Shown piece by piece: positions 45,310 to 54,185 of a stretch of DNA of 64,000 nt. The position numbers and the translations under genes were made by a program. Position 1 is the first letter of the stretch; the number at the start of each line of letters is the position of its first letter. The stretch is taken from the NCBI GenBank assembly GCA_963779485.1, contig CAVZYJ010000013.1, forward strand, positions 558,001 through 622,000, given 5' to 3'. This DNA is from CAVVJA01 sp963779485 (GTDB taxonomy: Bacteria > Actinomycetota > Actinomycetes > Mycobacteriales > Jatrophihabitantaceae). The notes under the pieces were generated by a model. It searched no databases. It had not been told where the DNA came from and saw only the letters and a list, made by a program, of their open reading frames with translations.

Positions 45310-45356
45310 ATGATCTTGGACCTGATGCTTTATTGCGACGTTAAGTCCAAGATCAC
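45310..45356. repeat. 47-bp intergenic inverted repeat, copy F
   Basis: ATGATCTTGGACCTG, 17-bp AT-richer centre ATGCTTTATTGCGACGT, TAAGTCCAAGATCAC. It lies between the ends of the convergent DUF4239-like and DUF1479 genes. Confidence 0.9.
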
Positions 45357-45457
45357 GATCGAAGTTGAGCAGCGGACGATGATCTTCCATGTGTGCTCAA
45401 TGCCGCGAGAGGCGAACGGAATTCTCCGCCACCCTCGACCAGCGGGGACGACCGGTG

Positions 45458-46756
45458 CTAGAGGCCGAGGCCGCGCCGTCCGGTCGGGTTGAGGTCGTCG
45501 AGGTGGAACCGGTTCGCCCAGCGGCGCTCATAGTTCTCGTCGGGGAAGTCCGACGGGCTGGAGCCGGTGACGAAGGCTTCACGGACGACGGCGGCGTACG
45601 CCTCGTTGCGAGGACACCAGGGAGCGGCCGGAATGTACATGACATTGCCCCAGCCCTTCTGGTTCTCGACGGGCGCGACGCTGTGGATCATGTCGCAATG
45701 CCACCAGACGGAGTCGCCGGCTTTGACATCGGGGATTCCCGACAGCGCCTCCAGCAGCGGCGCGTGCCACTTCTCGCTGGCGGGGAAGACCTGATTGATC
45801 GTTACGCCGCACATGTCGTCCTCGGACACGTCCGACAGCAGGGGCCGCAGCATCAGGTAGCCCATCGCCTCGGAGATGGGCACGGTCTGCAGCACGCCCT
45901 GGTCGTGATCCATGTCGGACAGGGCGGTCCAGCCTTGGAAGGTACGGAAGACCGAGCACATCGTGGAGCCGGGGTACTGGGGGCCGGCGGTACGGTAGCT
46001 GGCGTCCCACGGGTCGTACTGCTCGACGGTGCCGTCGAAGAGATGCCGGAACGCGCGCTGGTAGGCGCTGGTCATCCACAGGTCGAGGGTGCCGGGGTCG
46101 AGGTGGGTGCCGAGCCCGTTCGAGTTCGCGCCCTCGGGACGGCGCCGGATCCGGTCGGGATAGAGCGAGTCGCGGTTGGGATCGAACCAGTGCACGCCGT
46201 CGGAATCGTGGCGCCACTGGCGGTTGAGGAATGCTTGCACCGTCGCCATGCGGTCGCTCTGACGCGCCTGCATCTGCGCCTGCGACCAGTAGATCGGATA
46301 GATCTCGGGCTTCGAGTCGACGCTGCCGAAGAAGTCGTCGCCGGGACCACGGTAGTTCTCGAAGAACTTGTTGGACTCGACGTAGTCGACAATGTCCCGG
46401 TCCCATGCGAGCGCCTGCTCGCGGTCGAAATGGCCGCGCACGACCAGGCAGCCGCGACGGCGCAGCGCAGCGAGCTGCTCGGCGCTCACCGTGCCAGTGG
46501 CGATGTCGGCGTAGTCGATGACCGGCCAGACGTTCTCGCCCCGCGCTTTTGTGGCGCGAATGTCTTCGATCTGGGTACGAACGCGCGCCTCCATCACCGA
46601 GAAGACCTCGTCGACGGTGCGGCCCGATGCCTCGATGCGGGCCCGCAGTGCCTGCTTGATGGCGCGGACGGCAGCAGGTAGATCCTCGGGCGTGCTCTCC
46701 CAGTGCGGCAGGTCGACCGCGTTGCCGGCGTCGGCGAGGGTCATGTTGGACTCCAT
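45458..46756 (-). CDS. DUF1479 family (YbiU-like) Fe(II)/2-oxoglutarate dioxygenase-type protein
   Basis: A 432-residue protein. LRRRGCLVVRGHFDREQALAW opens the double-stranded beta helix part, GLGTHLDPGTLDLWM supplies the HxD iron ligands, and a distal His is in SVWWHCDMIHSVAPVEN. The family is uncharacterised but related to phytanoyl-CoA dioxygenases. It is divergent from a ROK-type regulator across an 87-bp gap full of inverted repeats, so that regulator probably controls it. Confidence 0.83.
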   Translation of the reverse strand: MESNMTLADAGNAVDLPHWESTPEDLPAAVRAIKQALRARIEASGRTVDEVFSVMEARVRTQIEDIRATKARGENVWPVIDYADIATGTVSAEQLAALRRRGCLVVRGHFDREQALAWDRDIVDYVESNKFFENYRGPGDDFFGSVDSKPEIYPIYWSQAQMQARQSDRMATVQAFLNRQWRHDSDGVHWFDPNRDSLYPDRIRRRPEGANSNGLGTHLDPGTLDLWMTSAYQRAFRHLFDGTVEQYDPWDASYRTAGPQYPGSTMCSVFRTFQGWTALSDMDHDQGVLQTVPISEAMGYLMLRPLLSDVSEDDMCGVTINQVFPASEKWHAPLLEALSGIPDVKAGDSVWWHCDMIHSVAPVENQKGWGNVMYIPAAPWCPRNEAYAAVVREAFVTGSSPSDFPDENYERRWANRFHLDDLNPTGRRGLGL

Positions 46757-46768
46757 TCGGTAAATATC

Positions 46769-46823
46769 CCTTACTGAAGATAATAGTACGGGCGCTTAGC
46801 GCTTCAGGCAAGGTTCCTTACTG
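46769..46823. promoter_or_regulatory. Inverted and direct repeats between DUF1479 and ROK genes
   Basis: CCTTACTGAAG (46769-46779) is mirrored by CTTCAGGCAAGG (46802-46813), and CCTTACTG recurs at 46816-46823. GCGCTTAGCGC (46792-46802) is an 11-bp palindrome between them. The minus strand has TACTAT, a possible -10 for DUF1479; TACGAT near 46831 may serve the ROK gene. Likely shared operators. Confidence 0.6.
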
Positions 46824-46843
46824 GATTGTTGTACGATCTGCGG

Positions 46844-48007
46844 GTGCCGCCGTTGAAGCCGTCGCCACGCATGCTGCGGGCGGTTACCGACGAGACCGTA
46901 GTCCGAGCGTTGATGGACACTCCGCGGATGACGCGGGCCGAACTTTCCGAGCACACCGGATTGTCGAAGCCCACCGTGGCGGAGTCGATCCGTCGGTTGG
47001 AGTCATCGAGTCTCGTGGCCGACACCGGCGAGCGCACAACCGGCCGCGGGGGAGTAGGCACCTACTACGCGCTGGCCGATCGGGTGGGCACGGCGCTGGC
47101 GATCGGGCTGGCTCCCGAAGCTGTGGTCGCCGAACTGATCGACCCGTCCGGCGCCCTTCGGTCAAGGGTCGTGGAGCACGTGCAGCGGCCGGCCTCGCGG
47201 GCGACGGTGAAGCGGCTGCTCGCCAAGGCCGTGCGGGTCGCGGCCGGCGGCTCGGGCGGTGACGCGGTGCGGGTGGCGGTGGTAAGCGCGGCCGACCCGG
47301 TCGACCGTGACACGGGCCGGCTGGTCCATCTGCCCGACGCACCCTTCCTCGTCGGTGATCTGACGCCGATGGATACGCTCCGACCACTCGTCGCGGGGCA
47401 AGTCATCGTCGACAACGACGTCAACTGGGCCGCTCGGGCCGAACGGGCGAGGCGGATGGCGTCCGGTGGGTCGAGCGACCGATCGCGTCGTGCCAGAGGT
47501 GTCGACGACTTCGTCTACCTGTATCTCGGCGAGGGACTCGGCTGCGCGGTCGTATCCGACGGTGAGGTGCGCCGCGGACACGCTGGCCTGGCCGGAGAAG
47601 TGGCGCATATCGTCACTGCTGACGCCGACGGCTGTGCGGTTGCGTTCACCCAGGTCTTCGCCCGGCTCGGCCTGCGGCACGCCGACTCGACGGCGATAGA
47701 CGTCGATGCGTTGCTCGACCGCATCGGCGCCGCGGATGGCGCCGCCACGGTCCGCGTCCTCGCGATCGCGATCTGCGGTGTCCTGTCTGCGGCCGTGGGC
47801 TACTGCGATCCCGGTCTCGTCGTTCTGGGTGGCCCGTGGGGTACGGCGGCGCCAATCGTGGACGAGGTGAGTCGCCGCTTCGCGGCTTCGCCACGCCCAG
47901 TGCCCGTCGAGCCGGCTGAGCTGACCGAGGAGCCGTCTCTGGTCGGGGTACGGAGGACGGCGCTCGAGCGGCTTCGGGCCGATATCGTCGCGCGTAGCGC
48001 GAAGTAG
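46844..48007 (+). CDS. ROK-family transcriptional regulator
   Basis: A 387-residue protein. A winged helix at residues 18-70 (TRAELSEHTGLSKPTVAESIRRLESSSLV) is followed by a ROK domain with VIVDNDVNWAARAE and YLGEGLGCAVVSDGEVRRGHAGLAGEVAHI. The CxCGxxGCxE zinc cluster that normally follows is absent, and the N-terminal phosphate loop is poor, so it is probably a sugar-type sensor without kinase activity. The GTG at 46844 is preceded by TGTACGAT at a spacing that suggests a leaderless message; a TTG at 46826 is the alternative. Confidence 0.87.
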   Translation: MPPLKPSPRMLRAVTDETVVRALMDTPRMTRAELSEHTGLSKPTVAESIRRLESSSLVADTGERTTGRGGVGTYYALADRVGTALAIGLAPEAVVAELIDPSGALRSRVVEHVQRPASRATVKRLLAKAVRVAAGGSGGDAVRVAVVSAADPVDRDTGRLVHLPDAPFLVGDLTPMDTLRPLVAGQVIVDNDVNWAARAERARRMASGGSSDRSRRARGVDDFVYLYLGEGLGCAVVSDGEVRRGHAGLAGEVAHIVTADADGCAVAFTQVFARLGLRHADSTAIDVDALLDRIGAADGAATVRVLAIAICGVLSAAVGYCDPGLVVLGGPWGTAAPIVDEVSRRFAASPRPVPVEPAELTEEPSLVGVRRTALERLRADIVARSAK

Positions 48008-48031
48008 CCGGGCTCAGGGTCTCCGCCCGTT

Positions 48032-49228
48032 TCACGAACGGCGGGACGCCCCCACCCGCACCCCCGAGCCAACGAGATCCGGCAGCGTCTGGAGATGGTC
48101 GACCTCGTCACTCATCGCCGAGCTGACCCGCCGCAGTAGGGCCTCAACGTCGGTCAGGTTCCAGTCGTACGCGGCGACCTCCTCCGTCGCCGCGAACAGC
48201 TGGCTGGACAGTCGATCCCGGGCTGCCTGGTACTGCCCGAAGGCGACTGCCTCGGGAAGTCCACCGGCCGTGGACTCGACGATCGCCTGAGCAAGCAGCT
48301 CGGCGTCGCGCATGGCATCGGTCATGCCGTGTGTCGTGATCGGGTCCTTGAAGTAGCCGGCGTCGCCAACCAAGGCCCAGCCCGGCCCCCACGATCGGCG
48401 GATGTACCCCGGTATGCCGCCCCACCCGTGCACGGGACCGACGGGCTCCGCCGCGGTGACCCGGTCGAGCAACGCCGGCGCTGCTTGGGCAAGCACCCTC
48501 GAGAACGCGTGCTCGACACCGATTCGGCGAAGGGTACGCATCCGATCTGGAGTGGTGCTGACGAACACGCACGTCTGGCCGTCATTCGTGGGGATCAAGC
48601 CAGCACCGGCCCCGGGCCCATATGCCCATTCGTAGCCGTCTGCTGGAATGCCGCCGAGGTAGCGGTAGAGCACCGCCGAGCAGGTCTGACCCTGCCGGAC
48701 AACGGGAGCGTCAACGAGTGCGGCCACTCTCGAGCGGATGCCGTCCGCCCCCACCGTCGTCGATGCCGGCAGCTCGACCGCGCGACCGGACCGACCCACC
48801 GCGCGAACGCCGCGCACCCGACCGGTCCCGTCATACCGCAGCTCAGTCACGGCCGTCCCGATGAGCACCTCCACTCCGGCTTCCGCCGCGGCATCGACCA
48901 GAAGCCAATCGAGCAGATGGCGGCGGGGGGCGTACAACGCCTCGACGCCCACGCTCGGCCGGATCGACACTCGGACGCTTCGGCCGTCCGCGTAGTGGAA
49001 CGACACCGTACGGATCGGCGGGGTGCTCGCCGACACGACCCGCTCCAGCAGTCCCCAGCGGGATAGTTGCAGCACCCCGGCCCGCATCAGCGCGTGTGTC
49101 GACACGATGTCCGTGCCGGCGCGCGACCGCTCGACCAGCGCGACGCGGGCTCCGGCCCGCGCGAGCAGCAGGGCGGTGGATGCGCCGGCGACCCGGCCAC
49201 CTACCACGACGACGTCGTACCGGTTCAT
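48032..49228 (-). CDS. FAD-dependent monooxygenase / geranylgeranyl-reductase-like flavoprotein
   Basis: A 398-residue flavoprotein. The FAD fold is YDVVVVGGRVAGASTALLLARAGARVALVER, a mid-sequence ADGIRSRVA is the GD-related motif, and GWALVGDAGYFKDPITTHGMTDAMRDAELL is the second FAD motif. Family members hydroxylate aromatics or reduce isoprenoid chains; the reaction here cannot be named. The ATG overlaps the stop of the upstream flavoprotein gene (4 bp), so the two are coupled. Confidence 0.88.
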   Translation of the reverse strand: MNRYDVVVVGGRVAGASTALLLARAGARVALVERSRAGTDIVSTHALMRAGVLQLSRWGLLERVVSASTPPIRTVSFHYADGRSVRVSIRPSVGVEALYAPRRHLLDWLLVDAAAEAGVEVLIGTAVTELRYDGTGRVRGVRAVGRSGRAVELPASTTVGADGIRSRVAALVDAPVVRQGQTCSAVLYRYLGGIPADGYEWAYGPGAGAGLIPTNDGQTCVFVSTTPDRMRTLRRIGVEHAFSRVLAQAAPALLDRVTAAEPVGPVHGWGGIPGYIRRSWGPGWALVGDAGYFKDPITTHGMTDAMRDAELLAQAIVESTAGGLPEAVAFGQYQAARDRLSSQLFAATEEVAAYDWNLTDVEALLRRVSSAMSDEVDHLQTLPDLVGSGVRVGASRRS

Positions 49229-50499
49229 GCCGCCGGCTCCTGACTGGACGCGCAGCTCGCGACAAGCCCGCCCGCCCGGCTGAGCAGCGTGCGGACGACT
49301 GCTTCGGCGTCGTGCCGAGCGCCGTCGATGTATGTGGAGTCACGGCGGTGCTGGAATGGCTGGCCGACCACGTACACACCGGGCGCGGCAGTAACGCCGT
49401 GGTGCTGCTCGATGGACCCGTCCGGCGCGGTAATCGGTAGGCGCAACCACGGGTGATGCGGGCGATAGCCGGTGGCCAGCAGGATGGTGTTGATCTGTTC
49501 GGCGCGGAGATTCACTCGGTCCGGAGTCGCCGGCACGGCGATCGCAGGAGGTCGCAATGGAGGGCACAACTCTGTGTCGAGTCCGGCCCGGACCGCGTAC
49601 TCGTCGGCCGCGTCGAGAACGCGGTGCATCCGACGCTCGGCGACCGTCACCGTCCCGGCCAGATCATCGCGGAACCAGGCTGTACCTCCTGCCACCCGCT
49701 CGAGTCGCCCGGCGAGCCGGACGCCGTGCGCGCGCAGGACGGCCAGGTCGAGGCTTCCGGCGTGTTTGCGGCCGACGAGCTGCAGCGAAGGCTCGCGGCG
49801 GGCCGCCGACACATCCGGCACGTCGTCGATGGTCCGAGCCAGCCGCCCGGTGCTGGACAGCCACCAGAAGACGTCCATTCCGCGATAGCGGCGGGGCATC
49901 CGGGTATGCCGTCCGACGGCGAGCACGACCGGCCGGCCCGCGCGCGCGAGTTCGTCCGCGATCTGCACCCCGGATGACGAGGCGCCGACGACGAGGACCC
50001 CGCCAGGTGGCAGCTGCGCCGGATTTCGGTACTTCGGGGCGGCGACCACCTCGATGCCGCCCGTGTGGACGGCCGCTGGCCGACGCGGCACGCCGTGCGG
50101 GCCTGTCGCGATCACGACGTGCCGCGTGTGCCAGGTGCCCCGATCCGTGACGACCAGGTACCGGCAACCGGACGGCTGCGGCGCGAGGGATACCTGCTCC
50201 ACGTTCGTCGACTCGATGACCGGAGCTCCAAAGGAGGCCGCATACCCGTCCAACAGGCGGACGAAAGCACTGGCTCGGAGAAATCCGTCGGGATCAGGTC
50301 CGCCGTAGGCCCAGCCGGGAAGCCGCGTCATCCAGTTCGGCGTCAGCAGGCGCAGCGAGTCCCACCGCTCGGTACGCCACCGCTCACCCACCCGGCCACG
50401 TTCGAGGACGACGTGTTCGTGCCCGGCGGCGGTGAGCAACCGGCTCACGGCGAGCCCGGCGTGTCCAGCGCCGATCACGACGGTGTCTGTGCGACTCAT
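49225..50499 (-). CDS. FMO/CzcO-like flavin-dependent monooxygenase
   Basis: A 424-residue enzyme with two dinucleotide folds: DTVVIGAGHAGLAVSRLLTAAGHEHVVLERG for FAD and GGVLVVGASSSGVQIADELARAGRPVVLAVGRH for NADPH. LLATGYRPHHPWL near the end is the family's ATG-type motif. Related proteins oxidise soft nucleophiles or act in Baeyer-Villiger reactions. It is translationally coupled to the second flavoprotein and follows the OsmC gene by 74 bp, so the three probably form one transcript. Confidence 0.9.
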   Translation of the reverse strand: MSRTDTVVIGAGHAGLAVSRLLTAAGHEHVVLERGRVGERWRTERWDSLRLLTPNWMTRLPGWAYGGPDPDGFLRASAFVRLLDGYAASFGAPVIESTNVEQVSLAPQPSGCRYLVVTDRGTWHTRHVVIATGPHGVPRRPAAVHTGGIEVVAAPKYRNPAQLPPGGVLVVGASSSGVQIADELARAGRPVVLAVGRHTRMPRRYRGMDVFWWLSSTGRLARTIDDVPDVSAARREPSLQLVGRKHAGSLDLAVLRAHGVRLAGRLERVAGGTAWFRDDLAGTVTVAERRMHRVLDAADEYAVRAGLDTELCPPLRPPAIAVPATPDRVNLRAEQINTILLATGYRPHHPWLRLPITAPDGSIEQHHGVTAAPGVYVVGQPFQHRRDSTYIDGARHDAEAVVRTLLSRAGGLVASCASSQEPAA

Positions 50500-50573
50500 G
50501 ATTCACTCGGTTCCCCCATGCGGCGGCCGGCCATCGGTGGAAGGGCCGGCCGCGCGACGAGCTGGTGCGGATG

Positions 50574-51146
50574 TCAGCCTGTGACGACGTCCACGACGAC
50601 CGGCGTCGGGTTGGTGAGCGCGTCATAGACGGCCGAGCGTTGGCGTGACTGCTCGACGATCCGCCGCAGCGTCTCGTCGTCCGCGTCGCCTTCGATATGG
50701 AAGGTGACCTTGATCTGTTCGTAGCCGTTGCGGACCGATCCGTCGGACAGGCCCAGGATGCCCAGCAGATCGATGTCGCCCTCGACGGTCGAGGAGACCT
50801 TCGTCAACTCCACGCCGCGGGCGGCGGCGATGTTGGCCACGCCCGAGGTAAGGCAGGCGGCGATGGCGTGCAGCAGATATTCGACGGGCGTCGGAGCGTT
50901 GTCCTCTGCGACGAGCACCGCGGGGTGGTCGGCGTCGAGCGTAGTGACGTGCTTGTGCGCCATTTCCTGTTGCACGCCGTAGAAGTCCGAGACCGTGGAC
51001 CGGCTGTGGGTGCCGCTCACCCAGGTGTTGCTGGCTCGGAACTGGAACTTGGCGATCTCGGGCTGTCCCTTGACGGCGTCGAGGGTGGCGAACAGCGTCG
51101 CGGTGTCCACGCCGTTGCGACGCGGGCTGTCCGTGATGGTGGTCAT
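50574..51146 (-). CDS. OsmC-family protein
   Basis: A 190-residue OsmC fold: TPVEYLLHAIAACLTSGVANIAAARGVEL, VEGDIDLLGILGL and QIKVTFHIEGDADDETLRRIVEQSRQRSAVYDAL. Peroxidase members need two cysteines, but only the one in AACLTSG is visible, so a classical Ohr/OsmC peroxidase mechanism is doubtful. I chose the ATG at 51146, behind AAAGGAAA. Its promoter faces that of the TetR gene, and both contain the same 12-bp motif. Confidence 0.87.
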   Translation of the reverse strand: MTTITDSPRRNGVDTATLFATLDAVKGQPEIAKFQFRASNTWVSGTHSRSTVSDFYGVQQEMAHKHVTTLDADHPAVLVAEDNAPTPVEYLLHAIAACLTSGVANIAAARGVELTKVSSTVEGDIDLLGILGLSDGSVRNGYEQIKVTFHIEGDADDETLRRIVEQSRQRSAVYDALTNPTPVVVDVVTG

Positions 51147-51168
51147 GACCGATTTCCTTTCTTTGACG

Positions 51169-51196
51169 CTTGACTTAGTCGATTGACTTAGGCAAG
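51169..51196. promoter_or_regulatory. OsmC-side operator with the shared 12-bp motif
   Basis: CTTGACTTAGTC (51169-51180) is followed by TTGACTTAGGCAAG. The first motif is the exact reverse complement of the TetR-side site at 51358-51369. It lies 23 bp upstream of the OsmC start. Confidence 0.7.
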
Positions 51197-51347
51197 TGGA
51201 TAACATGCTTCGAAGGACATGTCAAGAGCTTTTAGCGGAATTACCCGGGTGGCTCTCGCGGCCGAACGCGGTCTCGCTAACGAGCCGAAGAGTCGGACCC
51301 GGCGAGCGGTCAGCACGTCCCGCTTGACTACGTCCCCGGAACTCGTG

Positions 51348-51369
51348 TTAGTCATTTGACTAAGTCAAG
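51348..51369. promoter_or_regulatory. TetR-side operator
   Basis: TTAGTCATTTGACTAA (51348-51363) is a perfect inverted repeat with a 2-bp centre; it overlaps GACTAAGTCAAG (51358-51369), which is the reverse complement of the OsmC-side motif. It lies 21 bp upstream of the TetR start. Confidence 0.75.
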
Positions 51370-51390
51370 TGCTGTAATGGAGGCCTGGGC

Positions 51391-52003
51391 ATGACGACGC
51401 GGCGCATCTCCGCCGAGGGCAGCGCTCGGGCCGAGGCCGTCACTGCGATTCTCGATGGCGCCGAGGCGCTGCTGATCGCGGAGGGCCACCGGGCGCTGAC
51501 GACGCGACGGCTGTCCGAACAGGCCGGCGTGAACCACGGCCTCGTCCATTACTACTTCGGGTCGATGGACGAAGTGCATGATGCAGACCCTGGAGCGGTT
51601 CACCTCCCGCCTCATCGTCCGGCAACGCGAGATGTACGCCGCCGATGTGCCGTTCCTGCAAAAGTGGCGCACGGCGATGAACTATCTCGACGACGATCTG
51701 GCCGCCGGATATCCGAAGGTGTGGCTGGAGCTGCAGGCGCTGGCCTGGAATCGGCCCGAGATGCGCGATCGCGTTGCCCGGATGACCGCGGAGTGGCGCA
51801 CCGTCCTGACCGAGGCGTTCGGCAAGGCAGCGGTCGAATACCGACTCGATCCGGACCGGTTGCCCGTCGACGCTTTGGTGAGCCTGGTGATGACGTTCAA
51901 CCAAGGGCTGCAGCTCGAGCGGCTGTCCGGCATCTCCGCCGGTCATCGAGAGCTGCTCCAGTGGATCGACGACTGGCTGGTATCCCTGGAGGGATCGGTA
52001 TGA
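51391..52003 (+). CDS. TetR-family transcriptional regulator, frameshifted
   Basis: The N-terminal helix-turn-helix reads ILDGAEALLIAEGHRALTTRRLSEQAGVNHGLVHYYFGSMDEV in the first frame. The ligand-binding domain (MMQTLERFTSRLIVRQREMY to HRELLQWIDDWLVSLEGSV) lies in the +1 frame from 51578. Removing C near 51577 restores about 203 residues. The TGA overlaps the ATG of the fusion gene downstream, so they are co-translated. Matching motifs in its own promoter and in the OsmC promoter suggest it controls both directions. Confidence 0.85.
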
Positions 52004-54121
52004 GCGTTGAGCAGAGCCGGGCGCGCTATCCGGACATCGAGGGCTTCGCCGAGCGCGACGGCGTCAAGATCGCCTACGAGGTCTACGGCGACGATGCGAC
52101 GACCGTTCTGCTGCTGCCGTCGTGGTCGATCATCCACTCGCGGTGCTGGAAGATGCAGATTCCATACCTCGCGCGGTACTTCCGGGTCGTCACCTTCGAC
52201 CCGCGCGGCAACGGGCGTTCGGACCGCCCGGCTCGGCCAGAGGCCTACAGCGAGCGAGAGTTCGCCGCGGACGCACTTGCCGTGTTGGATGCCACGTGGC
52301 ACCGACCGCGCCGTCATCATCGCCTTCTCGATGGGTGCGCAACGCGGGCTGTTGCTGGCCGCCGAGCATCCGGAGCGGGTGACCGGCGCGGTATTCATCG
52401 GATCAGCGGTCCCGCTGAAGTCGTCCCGGCGAGGTGGGAGCGAGGCCGACCAGTTCGAGCAGCGGCGGCAGTCCTACGAGGGCTGGGGGAAATACAACCG
52501 CCATTACTGGCTGTCGGATTATGAGGACTTCCTCGAGTTCTTCTTTTCGAAGGTCTACACGGAGCCGCATACGACCAAGCCGCGCGAAGACGCGGTGGCA
52601 TGGGGATTGGACACCGACGCCGAGACGCTGATCGCGACGCAGTTCGGACCAAGCATCGATCCGGCCGAGCTTGGCTCGCTGGCCGCACGGGTCGCCTGCC
52701 CGGTCCTGGTCATCCACGGAAGAGAGGATGAGATCCGTTCGTACGAATCGGGCGCAGCGTTCGCCGATCTGCTCGGCGGCGCGCTGGTGACCATGGAGGG
52801 CTCCGGGCACGCGCCACAGGTGCGTGACCCGGTGCGGACGAACCTAGTGCTTCGCGACTTCATCGACGCGTCCAGCGGAAGCCGTCGCGGCAGCGAGACC
52901 TGGACACGGGCGCGGACCCGACGGAAGCGGGCCCTGTACATCTCCTCACCGATCGGGCTCGGTCACGCGCAGCGCGACGTCGCAATAGTCAGGGAGCTGC
53001 GGACTCTGCACCCAGACCTGGAGATCGACTGGCTGGCGCAGAATCCGGTGACGAGGGTTCTCGATGCCGAGGGCGAGCGGATCCACCCCGCGAGCGCATA
53101 CCTGGCAAATGAGTCGACGCACATCGAGTCCGAGTCCGCAGAACACGACCTGCACTGCTTCCAGGCGTGGCGACGGATGGACGAGATCCTGCTCGCTAAC
53201 TTCATGGTGTTCCACGAGATCGCCGCGAGCGAGCAGTACGACCTCTGGATCGGTGACGAGGCGTGGGAACTCGACTATTACCTGCACGAAAACCCCGAAC
53301 TCAAACGAGCGGCGTACGTCTGGCTCACCGACTTCGTCGGTTGGCTTCCCATGCCGGACGGTGGTCCCCGAGAGGCGTACCTCACCGCGGACTACAACGC
53401 CGAAATGATCGAGCACATCGCCCGGCACCGGCGGATCCGCGATCGCGCCCTGTTCGTCGGGAATCCCGCCGACATCGTGCCCGAACGCTTCGGCCCAGAC
53501 CTCCCCGCGATTCGTGAGTGGACAGAGGAGCATTTCGACTTCACCGGCTACGTCTCCGGCTTCGACCCGGCCCAGCTGGGCGATCGGCAGCAGTTGCGGG
53601 ACGAGCTCGGCTATCGACCGGACGAGCAGGTATGCGTCGTCACGGTCGGCGGCACGGGGGTAGGAGCGCACCTGCTGCGCCGGATCGTCGAAGCATTTCC
53701 GCTGGCACAACGACAATTGCCCTCATTGCGCATGGTGGTGGTCACTGGCCCGCGCATCGATCCGGCCAGCCTGCCGAGCGCCGACGGCCTAGAGGTCCGC
53801 TCCTACGTACACAACCTCTACCGTCACCTCGCGGCCTGCGACTTGGCCGTCGTCCAGGGCGGCCTGACGACGTCGATGGAGCTGACCGCGAGCCGGCGGC
53901 CCTTCCTCTACTTCCCTCTGCGCCACCATTTCGAGCAGAACTTCCACGTCCGGCATCGGCTCGACCGGTACCGCGCGGGCCGCTGCTTGGATTTCGCGGA
54001 AGCTGGACCAGAACACATCGCCGCGGCGATCACTGAAGAGATCGGCCGCGACGTGGACTACCTGCCCGTCGAGACCGACGGCGCGCGACGGGCGGCCCAG
54101 GCCATCGCCGCCCTGCTCTGA
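52000..54121 (+). CDS. Alpha/beta-hydrolase and GT-B glycosyltransferase fusion protein, frameshifted
   Basis: The restored product is about 706 residues. Residues 1-285 are an alpha/beta hydrolase: VLLLPSWSIIHSRCWKMQIP, FDPRGNGRSDRPA, nucleophile Ser near 110 in IIAFSMGAQRG, Asp in VIHGREDEIR, His in GSGHAPQV. A basic linker leads to a GT1/MurG-like domain (about 310-700) starting ALYISSPIGLGHAQRDVAIVRELR, with the acceptor/donor loop VVQGGLTTSMELTASRRPFLYFPL. The frame breaks near 52296; removing T gives LDATGTDRAVIIAF. ATGA overlap with TetR. Both catalytic sites look intact. The substrate is unknown; a glycosylated and de-esterified small molecule is one possibility. Confidence 0.83.
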
Positions 54122-54185
54122 CAGCCGACAGGCGCGTTCTCGGTCGCGGGAGTACACCGGCCAGGCCGGACCGCTGAGCGAGCGA

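Noticed and set aside
45389..46681. A 430-codon open frame on the plus strand opposite DUF1479.
   Set aside because: It is the mirror of a real gene in high-GC DNA; its sequence has no family features, whereas the minus strand shows a conserved enzyme.
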